The notes under the pieces: model-generated | Told to the model about the DNA's origin: nothing | Database searches by the model: none | Seen by the model: only the letters and a program-made list of their open reading frames with translations | Shown: in pieces, positions 16,691 through 24,600 of the stretch | How positions within the stretch are numbered: the first letter of the stretch is position 1 | Layout of the letters: each line of letters starts with the position of its first letter | DNA from: Amarolinea aalborgensis | GTDB lineage: Bacteria > Chloroflexota > Anaerolineae > SSC4 > Amarolineaceae | DNA: 64,000 bases | Assembly: GCF_900491745.1 (NCBI RefSeq) | Contig: NZ_UETR01000002.1 | Coordinates: forward strand, 248,001 to 312,000 | Direction of reading: 5' to 3' | Position numbers and translations under genes: made by a program

Positions 16691-16981
16691 CTAGCGTACA
16701 ACGAAACTCAGAATAATAATCACTGCAAACAGCGACGCGGCCAGCAGGCCCACGCGACGCAGGTCGCTGGCAACGTGGCCATACTCCTTGGCGTAATCCA
16801 CCTGCACAGGCGCTTTGGCGCCGCGACCTGCTTGCCCGCGGCCCGAAGCGCTGCGGGCCGCGCCAGACGCGCCTGTCGTGCTCGTCGCGTCCCCTGGCGT
16901 GATGGATGTCGTGCCCTGGGAATAGCGCGTGGGCGATGCGCTGCGCGGCGCCCGCTGCGCCACACGTTGTTTCTTTGCCAT
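16691..16981 (-). CDS. small C-terminally anchored membrane protein, unknown function
   Basis: A 96-residue protein. Residues 1-70 are hydrophilic and rich in Ser, Thr, Gly, Ala and Arg with little predicted order; residues about 74-96 form one membrane helix (VGLLAASLFAVIIILSF) ending at the C-terminus. AGGAGAGAG precedes the ATG, and a clear promoter lies at 17020-17048, so it is probably a real gene with its own transcript downstream of murJ. No family is recognised. The tail-anchor topology suggests a soluble N-terminus on the cytoplasmic side. Confidence 0.7.
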   Translation of the reverse strand: MAKKQRVAQRAPRSASPTRYSQGTTSITPGDATSTTGASGAARSASGRGQAGRGAKAPVQVDYAKEYGHVASDLRRVGLLAASLFAVIIILSFVVR

Positions 16982-17019
16982 GAAAATCTCTCTCCTGCGT
17001 TGGAATGATTGCCAGTCCG

Positions 17020-17048
17020 ATTATACTCGACGCCGCGCAGGGCGTCAA
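17020..17048 (-). promoter_or_regulatory. sigma-70-like promoter of the small membrane gene
   Basis: On the minus strand TTGACG (17043-17048) and TATAAT (17020-17025) are separated by 17 nt. The -10 box lies about 40 nt upstream of the start at 16981. Confidence 0.75.
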
Positions 17049-17055
17049 ACAAGAC

Positions 17056-18654
17056 CTAGTTGTGCCTGATAAGTCGCCGCGCAACCATGAGCGAGACGAT
17101 CTGCACCTCTTCGACGCCCAACAGCCACAGCAGCGCGACGTAGACCGCGATTCCGCTGCCGGCTGCGCCGCCCACCACGATGAACTTGCCCACGAGGCCG
17201 CCGCCAGCCAGGTTGCTCAACCAGCCAGGGAGAATCCACAGCGCCGCGCCCATGGCTGAGGCAGCCAGCAGCGCCTTGATCCCAGTGCGCACAATGCCCT
17301 GGTCGCGCAGCGCGCCCACCGCGCGCAGCAGCAAGATCAGCATGATGATGGCATGGGTCATATGTTTGGTGGAGTCAGCCAGAACGAGACCCAAAAACCC
17401 GAACGGCTGCAGCAGGCTCAGGGCGACGACGAGATAGACGGCGACTGAAACGACGCCGACGATGGCCGGGGTGCGCGTGTCCTGGCGGGCGTAGAATGCG
17501 TAATTGAAGAGAAAATCAACGCCGGCAAAGCCCAGGCCCAACAGATAAAGGCGCAGCGCCCGCGCCGTCCACATGGTATCCGCGGCAACGAAGCTGCCGT
17601 GTTCGAACAGCAGGCGGATGATTGGTTCGGCCATGACAAAGAGGGCCACAATGGCCGGGATGAGAAGGACGAGCACCAAGCGCAGGCCGCGGCCCAGGGT
17701 GCCGCGGTAGGCCAACCACTCGCCTGCGGCCGCATGGCGGGATAGGGTGGGCAGCGCCGCCAGCGATACGGCCACCGGCACCAAGCCCAAAGGAAATTGC
17801 ACGAGCGTCGTGGCGTACTGCATCCACGCCGCGCTTTGCTCCCCGGTGCGTGAGGTCAAGTTGGCGTCCATCAGCACCTGGAACTGGCCGACCAGCAAGC
17901 TGATGCTGACCGGCGCATAGAGGCGCAGAATCTGGCGCACAGCCGGATGGCCCCACGCCAGGCGCAGGCGCGCGCCCACCGCACGCAGTCCAGGCATCAG
18001 CAAGGCTAGTTGGCCCAGGCTGCCAACGGCAATGCCCACCGGCAGGCTGTAGATGCCAAGCCACGGCGTCAAGAGAGGCGCGCAGACCACCACGCCCAGG
18101 TTGAACACGGCCGCGCCCAGCGCGGCGTAGGAAAACGACTTCAGCGCGTAGAGGATGCCGGTCAGCACGCCCGCTAAGCCGAAGAAGAAGACGGCGGGCG
18201 CCATGATGCGCAGGGCATTGGTGATGACCGCAATCAAGGGGTCATCGAAGCCGCCGCCAATCAGGCGCGCCACGTAAGGCGCCAGGCCCTCCAGCGCAAG
18301 GAAGAGCACGGCCATACCCGCGCCCACCGCCGTAAGCACCGCGCTGGCAACCTCCCACAGTTCGCGGCGCCTCTCGGGTCGCGCGTAATCGCTGAAAACT
18401 GGCACCAGCGCCGCGCTGAGCAGACCGCCGACCAGCAAATCATAGATCATGGTCGGTACGCGCGCAGCCAGACGGAACGCGCTCAGCTCGCCGGCTGAGC
18501 CGAAATAGTAGGAGATGATGGTCTCGCGCAGCAGTCCCAGGATGCGGCTGGCGACGTTGCCGAAGGCCAGGATGCCGGCCGAACGCGCGACGCCGCCGGT
18601 TTCAGCCGTTGCGACGTCTGGGCTGGCGGCATCGGTTACAGGGGCGTCTGTCAT
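17056..18654 (-). CDS. murJ: MurJ/MviN-family lipid II (or polyprenyl-glycan) flippase
   Basis: A 532-residue polytopic membrane protein of the MOP superfamily with about 14 hydrophobic segments. The opening SAGILAFGNVASRILGLLRE and the R-x-P-x-x-I-Y-D-L-x-x-G-G pattern in the second segment are MurJ hallmarks. It moves lipid-linked glycan precursors across the membrane. The gene overlaps the preceding heptose adenylyltransferase by 4 bp (ATGA). The position at the end of a glycan cluster allows two readings, the general peptidoglycan flippase or a dedicated exporter for the local glycan. The sequence alone does not separate them. Confidence 0.93.
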   Translation of the reverse strand: MTDAPVTDAASPDVATAETGGVARSAGILAFGNVASRILGLLRETIISYYFGSAGELSAFRLAARVPTMIYDLLVGGLLSAALVPVFSDYARPERRRELWEVASAVLTAVGAGMAVLFLALEGLAPYVARLIGGGFDDPLIAVITNALRIMAPAVFFFGLAGVLTGILYALKSFSYAALGAAVFNLGVVVCAPLLTPWLGIYSLPVGIAVGSLGQLALLMPGLRAVGARLRLAWGHPAVRQILRLYAPVSISLLVGQFQVLMDANLTSRTGEQSAAWMQYATTLVQFPLGLVPVAVSLAALPTLSRHAAAGEWLAYRGTLGRGLRLVLVLLIPAIVALFVMAEPIIRLLFEHGSFVAADTMWTARALRLYLLGLGFAGVDFLFNYAFYARQDTRTPAIVGVVSVAVYLVVALSLLQPFGFLGLVLADSTKHMTHAIIMLILLLRAVGALRDQGIVRTGIKALLAASAMGAALWILPGWLSNLAGGGLVGKFIVVGGAAGSGIAVYVALLWLLGVEEVQIVSLMVARRLIRHN

Positions 18655-19310
18655 GGGCCAGCAGTCTCCCGTGGTTGCGCGGCTCGACTGAGCCTTCGGC
18701 GTGAGCGCGGCTCGACTGAGACTTCGGCGAGCTCAGTCGAGCCGCTCGCCGAAGTCTCAGTCGAACGCTCGCCGCAGTCGGCGCCCGACGCGTAGCGCGC
18801 AACGATCAGCGCAATCAGTTCACGCGTGGAATGGCCGGCCAGGTAAGGCAGATAGCGCACTTCGCCGCCGTAGCCGGCGACGATGGCGGCTTCAGGCGGT
18901 TCACGCCGTGGCGACGCGGTTTGTCCCACCGTGGACGCCGCCGCGGTAACCGCCGGATCCCAGTCGCCGCCTTTGACATACACCGCCGGCCGCAGCGCCG
19001 CCACGAGCGACTCAGCCGTCAGCGCGTCGAAGATCACGACCAGGTCAACGCAGCCCAAGGCCGCCAGCATGTGTGCTCTCTCCCCATCCGGTATGAGGGG
19101 ACGCTGTGGCCCTTTCAGCGCGCGCGTCGACGCGTCGCTGTTGACGGCCACCACCAAGGCGTGGCCCAGGCCGCGCGCCCGCTGCAAATAGTCCACATGC
19201 CCCAGGTGCAGCAGATCGAAATGGCCGTTGGTCATGACCACGCGCTGACCGGCCTTGCGCCAGGCGTCGCATTGCGCGAGCGCGCTTGCTGGCAAGACGA
19301 CGCTACCCAC
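18651..19310 (-). CDS. heptose-1-phosphate adenylyltransferase (HldE C-terminal type) with repeat-encoded tail
   Basis: Nucleotidyltransferase that converts D-glycero-beta-D-manno-heptose 1-phosphate to ADP-heptose. The HxGH motif is HLGH at residues 35-38 within TNGHFDLLHLGH, and VKGGDW follows near 112. The catalytic domain ends near residue 178. Residues about 181-213 are encoded by a palindromic repeat (see 18682-18774) and have no counterpart in the family, yet the frame stays open to an ATGA overlap with murJ. The kinase half is a separate gene upstream, so HldE is split here. GT and TagA neighbours indicate use in a surface glycan. Confidence 0.88.
   Translation of the reverse strand: MGSVVLPASALAQCDAWRKAGQRVVMTNGHFDLLHLGHVDYLQRARGLGHALVVAVNSDASTRALKGPQRPLIPDGERAHMLAALGCVDLVVIFDALTAESLVAALRPAVYVKGGDWDPAVTAAASTVGQTASPRREPPEAAIVAGYGGEVRYLPYLAGHSTRELIALIVARYASGADCGERSTETSASGSTELAEVSVEPRSRRRLSRAAQPRETAGP
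18682..18774. repeat. REP-like palindromic repeat inserted in the 3' end of the heptose adenylyltransferase gene
   Basis: Two overlapping perfect inverted repeats can be read. GGCTCGACTGAG (18709-18720) pairs with 18732-18743, and GAGACTTCGGCGAGC (18718-18732) pairs with 18744-18758, so two mutually exclusive hairpins are possible. A 25-nt stretch (18720-18744) recurs exactly at 63315-63339 inside the macro-domain gene. The repeat reads as 7-nt units and keeps the coding frame open. Confidence 0.9.
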
Positions 19311-19361
19311 GCACGTTGGCCTCCTGGCCGCCGCAATCTGTCATGCTTCTCCCCCCATCGT

Positions 19362-19474
19362 CAATGCGGAATGCTTGGCGTTTTCAGCGAAAACGCCGTG
19401 AATTCTGAATGCAGAAGACAAAATGCGTTCTGTCCCCTCCACTTTGCACTTTGCACTTTGCACTATCTAGCGTT
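19362..19474. repeat. intergenic heptad repeats and hairpin
   Basis: The gap between the two hldE halves holds GGCGTTTTC-AGC-GAAAACGCC (a perfect 9-bp hairpin, 21 nt), three tandem ACTTTGC units near 19440-19461 and several GAATGC motifs. All fit the 7-nt period seen in other gaps. No gene is visible here. Confidence 0.7.
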
Positions 19475-19480
19475 CTGTCC

Positions 19481-20467
19481 TCACTGCCTCGCCAACGCCT
19501 CGGCCAGTTCTTGCGGCGTCACCACGGCGTTGCCGAAACGCCGCACCACCAGCCCCGCCGCGGTCATGGCCAGGTGCGCCGCCGTGCGCAGATCGCAGCC
19601 GCCGCCCAGGGCCAGGGTCAACACGGCGATGACGGTGTCCCCTGCGCCGGTGACATCGAACACCTCTTCGCGATTCCAGGCCGGCAGGTGCCGCGGGACA
19701 TCGCCCCAGGCCAGCAGGCTGACCCCGTCGCCGCCGCGGGTAACGACCAGGCGCCGAGCCGCCAGCTCCTTTTGCAGGCGCACCAGCGCGCGCTCGAAAT
19801 CATGGTCATCGCGCAGCGCAAAGCCCACCTGCGCCTCGGCTTCGGCCGCATTGCAGCGCACCAGGTCAAAGCCGTGGAACTTGCCCAGGTCTCCTTGCGA
19901 ATCCACCGTGGTCAACACGCCGTGCTGGCGCGCGGCCGCCTGCACCGTAGCGATCAGGTCCGCGGTGATGACGCCGGCGCGGTAATCGGAAATCAGCACA
20001 GCCCTGGCCCCGGCCAGCAAGCGCTCCAGGTGCGCGTCCAGGTTTTGCGTCAATGTGGGGCTGAGCGGCCGTCGGTCCAGGTGATCCACGCGCGCCAGGT
20101 GCTGCGCAAAACGCAGGTTGCCCTGCGCCACGATGCGCGTCTTGGTCGTGGTAGGCCGCTCGGGATCGGTGACAACGCCCGCAGTGTCAATGCCCAGACC
20201 GCGCAAGTGGCTCGTCAAGGCGTCCCCAGCCGCGTCGGCGCCGATCACGCCGACGGCCGTGGCCTGACTGCCGAGCGCGACGATGTTAGACGCGGGATTG
20301 GCCGCGCCGCCCGGCACGCTCAGCCGCTGGCGCAGTTCGAGCACGGGCACCGGGGCCTCGCGACTCAAACGCGTGGCAACGCCCATCACATATTCATCCA
20401 GGCACAGATCGCCCACCACGACGACGCGCTGTCCGGCGAGCCGCGCCACAAGCGTCTCGATGCCCAT
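19481..20467 (-). CDS. heptose-7-phosphate kinase (HldE N-terminal type, PfkB family)
   Basis: A 328-residue PfkB/ribokinase-family sugar kinase. RVVVVGDLCLDEYVMG opens the fold, GGAANPASN is the sugar-binding GG motif, and VTGAGDT carries the catalytic base D277. The best fit is D-glycero-beta-D-manno-heptose-7-phosphate 1-kinase, because the next gene is the matching adenylyltransferase. In Proteobacteria both are one HldE polypeptide. It lies 27 bp after the TagA-type gene. A different sugar phosphate substrate cannot be excluded from the sequence alone. Confidence 0.88.
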   Translation of the reverse strand: MGIETLVARLAGQRVVVVGDLCLDEYVMGVATRLSREAPVPVLELRQRLSVPGGAANPASNIVALGSQATAVGVIGADAAGDALTSHLRGLGIDTAGVVTDPERPTTTKTRIVAQGNLRFAQHLARVDHLDRRPLSPTLTQNLDAHLERLLAGARAVLISDYRAGVITADLIATVQAAARQHGVLTTVDSQGDLGKFHGFDLVRCNAAEAEAQVGFALRDDHDFERALVRLQKELAARRLVVTRGGDGVSLLAWGDVPRHLPAWNREEVFDVTGAGDTVIAVLTLALGGGCDLRTAAHLAMTAAGLVVRRFGNAVVTPQELAEALARQ

Positions 20468-20494
20468 TCCTCCACTCCCATCTATTGATGTCCA

Positions 20495-21277
20495 TCAAGC
20501 CGCCTCCTGGCGCGAGCGTGATTCCCACAACACCGCCCAGACGAAGCGGGGCAGGGCCAGTTGGCGCCGCCAACGCCACGGTTCCTGCGCCAATCGAAAT
20601 AGCCATTCCAAGCGCGCGCGCTGCATCCAGGCGGGTGCGCGGCGGCGCACGCCGGCAATGAAATCGAGCGCGCCGCCAACGCCCATCGCCAGGGGAATCT
20701 GCAGCCGCGGCTGCGTGCGTGCAATCCACAGGTCTTGGCTCGGCGCGCCATAGGCGACAAATAGGACGTGCGGCCGGGCCGCGGCGATACGCGCCACGAT
20801 CGCCTCTTCTTCATTGACGGCCGGGCTGCCAGCAAACACGCCCACGATCTGCAAGGCTGGATGGCGTGCGCACAGCACGTTGGCCGCTTGATCTGCCACG
20901 CCTGGAGCGGCGCCAAGCAAGAAGACGCGCCAGCCCTTCTGCGCCGCTAATGCCGCCAGGCGAGGCACGCCGTCAGAGCCGGTGATGCGCGCCGGCAGGG
21001 GGCGGCCTAGCCGCCGCGCCGCCCACAGGAGGCCCCAGCCATCGGCCAGCGCCAGATCCGCCGCGGCCAGCACACGGCTGAAGGCAGGGTTGCGTTGCGC
21101 GGCCATAACGAACTCCGGGTTGACCGTCACCACCTGGTGCGGCCGGCCGCTGGTCACAAAGGCAGCCGCCTGCGCCTCGAACGCTTCCCAGGTCAAGGCA
21201 TCGACGCGCACGCCCAGAATGGATACGGACGGGACGACCTCAGACGGTGTAGACATGGAAGCCGACGTGGTATTCAT
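20495..21277 (-). CDS. WecG/TagA/CpsF-family glycosyltransferase
   Basis: A GT26-family enzyme of about 260 residues. Such enzymes add N-acetylmannosamine(-uronate) to lipid-linked N-acetylglucosamine in wall-acid or enterobacterial-antigen assembly. The TVNPEF segment, the LADGWGLLWAARRLG block and VAYGAPSQDLW with GVGGALDFIAG are the family blocks. The start is uncertain: the ATG at 21275-21277 has AGGTGG 6 nt upstream, and a second ATG is at 21256. Either overlaps the methyltransferase gene, suggesting translational coupling. With the GT4, HldE and MurJ neighbours it supports synthesis of a surface glycan. Confidence 0.9.
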   Translation of the reverse strand: MNTTSASMSTPSEVVPSVSILGVRVDALTWEAFEAQAAAFVTSGRPHQVVTVNPEFVMAAQRNPAFSRVLAAADLALADGWGLLWAARRLGRPLPARITGSDGVPRLAALAAQKGWRVFLLGAAPGVADQAANVLCARHPALQIVGVFAGSPAVNEEEAIVARIAAARPHVLFVAYGAPSQDLWIARTQPRLQIPLAMGVGGALDFIAGVRRRAPAWMQRARLEWLFRLAQEPWRWRRQLALPRFVWAVLWESRSRQEAA

Positions 21278-22025
21278 CCTGATCCACCTGGTCGAGATCG
21301 AAGCGTTCGCTGGCCCACGCGCGCAGCACGCCCATGGTCTGCGCAAAAACGTCATCTGGCACCAGCCAGGTGTCCGACCAGATGCGCTTTTCCATTGCAT
21401 CCAACACGAATCGCGCCGTGACCGGCTCGCGGCTGCGAATGACCTCTCTCTGCTGATGGTCGCGGCAGCCGAGTTGACGTAAAACTTGATCTACCTGGGC
21501 GTCGTCGCGAATGCCTGGCGGTTCAGCTTTGATGCCCTGGTCAGCCAACAGCCTGCGCCACTGCGTGCGCAGCTGGCTGTTGACCGAATTCGGGTCACGG
21601 CCGTGAATGCTGTAGATGAACTTTCCGCCCGGCCGCAGCACGCGCACCGCTTCAGCCAAGGCGTCACGCCAGCCGCTGACCAGGTGAAAGACGTGGAATG
21701 CGATGACGCCGTCGAACGCGGCCGCGGCAAAGGGCAGGCGGGTCATATCCGCCAGGGCCACAGGCAATGACGGGAATTTTTCGTGTAAGACGGCCAGCAT
21801 GGACCCAGACAGGTCAATGCCCATCATGCTCAGGCCGCGCTGCGCCAGCGGGCCGGCAATGCGCCCGGTGCCCACGCCAATTTCCAAGACGTGCGAGGCC
21901 GGCGCGGCGCCCAGGGCCTCCCACAGGGCATCGGTTAGTTGGCTTGCCTCGTGCGGGGGCAAGGCGCGTGTCTGGTCGTAGTAGCCAGCCGCACGGTCGA
22001 AGACCACATTCTGGACGTTGCTCAT
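21240..22025 (-). CDS. class I SAM-dependent methyltransferase
   Basis: A 261-residue methyltransferase of the Methyltransf_11/UbiE-like type. Motif I is VLEIGVGTGRI near residue 47, the acidic SAM-ribose residue lies in GIDLSGSML, and the motif IV/V region VLRPGGKF is present. The ATG at 22023-22025 overlaps the glycosyltransferase stop (ATGA). Its place between two glycosyltransferase genes suggests that a sugar or glycan intermediate is the substrate, but no substrate motif can be read. A small-molecule substrate remains possible. Confidence 0.85.
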   Translation of the reverse strand: MSNVQNVVFDRAAGYYDQTRALPPHEASQLTDALWEALGAAPASHVLEIGVGTGRIAGPLAQRGLSMMGIDLSGSMLAVLHEKFPSLPVALADMTRLPFAAAAFDGVIAFHVFHLVSGWRDALAEAVRVLRPGGKFIYSIHGRDPNSVNSQLRTQWRRLLADQGIKAEPPGIRDDAQVDQVLRQLGCRDHQQREVIRSREPVTARFVLDAMEKRIWSDTWLVPDDVFAQTMGVLRAWASERFDLDQVDQDEYHVGFHVYTV

Positions 22026-23173
22026 TTTTCCACTCCCATCTGTCCAAGCACGTCGAAGACTTGTTGGGCGGCGGTCTCCCAGCGAAAACGCCGCACATTG
22101 GCCGCGCCCAGCGCGGCAATTCGCTGCGCCAGCGCCGGCTCGGTCAACAGCCGCCACAAACCGTCGGCGATGGCCTCCACATCATGCGGGTCCACGAGCA
22201 GCGCCCCTTCGCCCGCCACTTCGGGACATGACGAGGTGGTGGAGGTGAGCACCGGCGCGCCGCACGCCTGCGCTTCCAGGATCGGAAAGCCAAAGCCTTC
22301 ATACAAGGAGGGAAAGGCCAGGGCTGCGGCCCCGGTCAACAGTGCAGACAAGTCCGCCTCCGGCACATAGCCAATCGTGCGCACACGATCGCCCAAACCG
22401 AGGGCAGCCATGGGCGGCAGCACTTGCTCCGAGAGCCAGCCAGGCTTACCCGCCAGCACCAACATCGGCGGCGCGGCGTTCGGTCGTTCAGCCGAGCTGC
22501 GCGCAAGCACGCGCGCCATAGCCTGCGCCAGGCGCACCAGGTTCTTGCGCGGCTGAAGGGTTCCGATGTAGAGAAAGTACGGCGGCCGGACGCCGTAGCG
22601 CGCCAGAGTAGCTTGAACGCGGTCGGGGTCCATCACCCGCTGCCGCGTGGGGATGAAGCCCGGGTACACAACGCTGATGCGATTGGCTGGCACGGCCAGG
22701 CGCTGGCGCAGATCGGCGGCGGTGGCTTGCGAATCGGCCAGGACATGCGTGGCCACGCGTCCGTTCCAACGTGTCGACCAGTCCAGGTACCATCGCTGCC
22801 GCGGTGGATGCGCCTGCGGAAAGAAGAGGTATCCGAGGTCGTGAATCGTCACCAGGGTGCGCGGCGGCCGCCACAACGGCAGCACGTGCGCGGGGACAAA
22901 GAGCGCCGCCGGCGGCCGCTGCGCCATCTCCAGGCTTAGGCGCGCGTGTGTCCACAGTCGGGGGCTGGGCATGACGCGCCATTCGGCCGTTTGCCAGGCC
23001 TGCCTGGCGGCCTCATCAGGCGCCACATCGCTGTACAGACGAATCGAAAGCGGGGACGGCAGTCCCGGCGCCAGCTTGAGCATGGCGTCAATCAGATGAC
23101 GCGCATAGATCTCGGTGCCCGTGCGTTGACTTGCCGGGCGTAGGGCGCGGCTGGCGTCAATGCCGAGTATCAT
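22022..23173 (-). CDS. GT4-family glycosyltransferase
   Basis: A retaining glycosyltransferase of family GT4, 383 residues, GT-B fold. The N-terminal domain begins with GIDASRAL and GTEIYARHL, the donor-binding domain has YIGTLQPRKN, and the EX7E motif region reads FPSLYEGFGFPILEAQACG. The enzyme is cytoplasmic or peripheral and adds a hexose or similar sugar to a growing chain. Its start overlaps the tsaC stop by one base and its stop overlaps the methyltransferase start. The donor and acceptor are not predictable. Confidence 0.92.
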   Translation of the reverse strand: MILGIDASRALRPASQRTGTEIYARHLIDAMLKLAPGLPSPLSIRLYSDVAPDEAARQAWQTAEWRVMPSPRLWTHARLSLEMAQRPPAALFVPAHVLPLWRPPRTLVTIHDLGYLFFPQAHPPRQRWYLDWSTRWNGRVATHVLADSQATAADLRQRLAVPANRISVVYPGFIPTRQRVMDPDRVQATLARYGVRPPYFLYIGTLQPRKNLVRLAQAMARVLARSSAERPNAAPPMLVLAGKPGWLSEQVLPPMAALGLGDRVRTIGYVPEADLSALLTGAAALAFPSLYEGFGFPILEAQACGAPVLTSTTSSCPEVAGEGALLVDPHDVEAIADGLWRLLTEPALAQRIAALGAANVRRFRWETAAQQVFDVLGQMGVEK

Positions 23174-23802
23174 CAGCGGGCAGCCAGCAGGCGCTGCAGC
23201 AGTCCTGGGTCGAGCGCCCCCTGGCGCAGAATGACCGGCGGCTGCACCGTGAGATCCACGACGGAGGATGGCACTCCGCCCGGACAGCGGCCGCCATCGA
23301 GCAGCAGGTCAATGCGGCCAGCGAGCTGCGCCATGACGTCGGCCGCGCTGGCGGCTTCGGCCTGCCCCGACAGATTGGCGCTGGTCGCGGCCAATGGAGC
23401 GCCCAGGGCGCGCGCCAGCGCGCGCGGCACGGGGTGGTCCGGCAAACGCACGGCCACTGTTGGCCCTCCCGCGGTGACGATGTCTGGCAGTTCAGGGTTG
23501 CGCGGCACCACCAGGGTCAGCGCGCCAGGCCAAAAAGCATCCATCAGCCGCTGGGTCAACGGCGGGAGATCACAGCTGACGCGTTCGATGTCGGCGGCGT
23601 CGCCCAGCAGCAGGGGAATGGCCTTGCCTTCTGGACGCACCTTCGCCGTGTAAAGGCGCGCGATCGCGGCTGGCAGGTAGGCATGGGCGCCCACGCCATA
23701 GACGGTGTCGGTGGGGAATGCCACCAACCCGCCCGCTCGCAGAACCGCGACCGCCTGCGCGAGCGCGCCTGGCCGGTCAGCGGAGATGACCCGTGTTTGC
23801 AT
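23173..23802 (-). CDS. tsaC: threonylcarbamoyl-AMP synthase (TsaC/Sua5 family)
   Basis: Makes threonylcarbamoyl-AMP from threonine, bicarbonate and ATP for the t6A37 modification of ANN-decoding tRNAs. The 209-residue single-domain form lacks the Sua5 C-terminal domain. FPTDTVYGVG near residue 28, KxRPExKAIPLLL and ATSANLSG are the family's conserved blocks. The ATG at 23800-23802 lies inside the end of the HAD gene (26-bp overlap), consistent with an operon. Longer in-frame starts upstream are unlikely because the conserved fold begins here. Confidence 0.93.
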   Translation of the reverse strand: MQTRVISADRPGALAQAVAVLRAGGLVAFPTDTVYGVGAHAYLPAAIARLYTAKVRPEGKAIPLLLGDAADIERVSCDLPPLTQRLMDAFWPGALTLVVPRNPELPDIVTAGGPTVAVRLPDHPVPRALARALGAPLAATSANLSGQAEAASAADVMAQLAGRIDLLLDGGRCPGGVPSSVVDLTVQPPVILRQGALDPGLLQRLLAAR

Positions 23803-24592
23803 TGAGAATGAAATGCTCCAGAACAACGGCCGCGCCATCATCTGCCACCGATGGCGCCTGCCAACGCGCAGCAGCCTTGACCTCTGCGGTCGCATTGCCC
23901 ATCGCGATGCCCAGGCCGGCCCACTTCACCATGCTCAGGTCATTTTCCGAATCGCCCACGGCAATGACTTCATCCTGGTGAATACCCATTTGGTCGGCGA
24001 GCCAGGCCAATGCCTTGCCTTTGGAGGTACCGTGCGGCACCAGCTCGACAAAGAGATCGTGTGTGCGTAAGACCTGGATCACCGCGCCAAACTGCGCGTT
24101 GAGCCTGGCGTGAATCACATCGCAGACCTCTGGCTCACCCGTGAACAGAATCTTCTCTGGGTCGTGCGTCACGGCCTCGCTCAGGTTGCCAACCAGGTGC
24201 CACGGCAAGCCAAACCAGCGGTCGTAGAATTCGGAGGTGCGGTGCATGGTTTGCAGATAGATTTCCTCATCCATGTAGACCGAAATGTCCCAACCGAAGG
24301 GCTGCGCCCACGCCAAGACCTCGTGCGTCAGGCTCAGCGGCAGGGTGGATTTGTGCAGCGTGCGGCCAGTGCGAATGTCATAGACCCAGCCGCCCTGGTA
24401 ACAAATCAGGGGCGCGGTCATGCCCAGGGCGGCGGCCAGGGGAAGGATAGGCGTGGCCCCGCGGCCCGTAGCCAGGGTCAAAGCCACGCCGCGCGCCTGG
24501 GTCTGAGCGACTGCCGTGCGCAGCCGCGTGGAAAGATGCATGCTGGCATCCACCAGGGTGCCGTCCACATCAAAAGCAATTAAACGATACAT
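23777..24592 (-). CDS. Cof-type HAD-IIB phosphatase
   Basis: A 271-residue HAD-superfamily hydrolase of the Cof/YbjI subfamily. Motif I is DVDGTL with nucleophile D8 and D10, motif II lies in TLATGRG, and motifs III/IV are KGKALAWL and GDSENDLSM. The C2B cap in the middle fits sugar phosphates or flavin nucleotides. Members dephosphorylate a wide range of small metabolites, so no specific substrate is claimed. It lies between prmC (8 bp upstream) and tsaC (overlapping), consistent with co-transcription. Confidence 0.92.
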   Translation of the reverse strand: MYRLIAFDVDGTLVDASMHLSTRLRTAVAQTQARGVALTLATGRGATPILPLAAALGMTAPLICYQGGWVYDIRTGRTLHKSTLPLSLTHEVLAWAQPFGWDISVYMDEEIYLQTMHRTSEFYDRWFGLPWHLVGNLSEAVTHDPEKILFTGEPEVCDVIHARLNAQFGAVIQVLRTHDLFVELVPHGTSKGKALAWLADQMGIHQDEVIAVGDSENDLSMVKWAGLGIAMGNATAEVKAAARWQAPSVADDGAAVVLEHFILNANTGHLR

Positions 24593-24600
24593 AATCCTTT

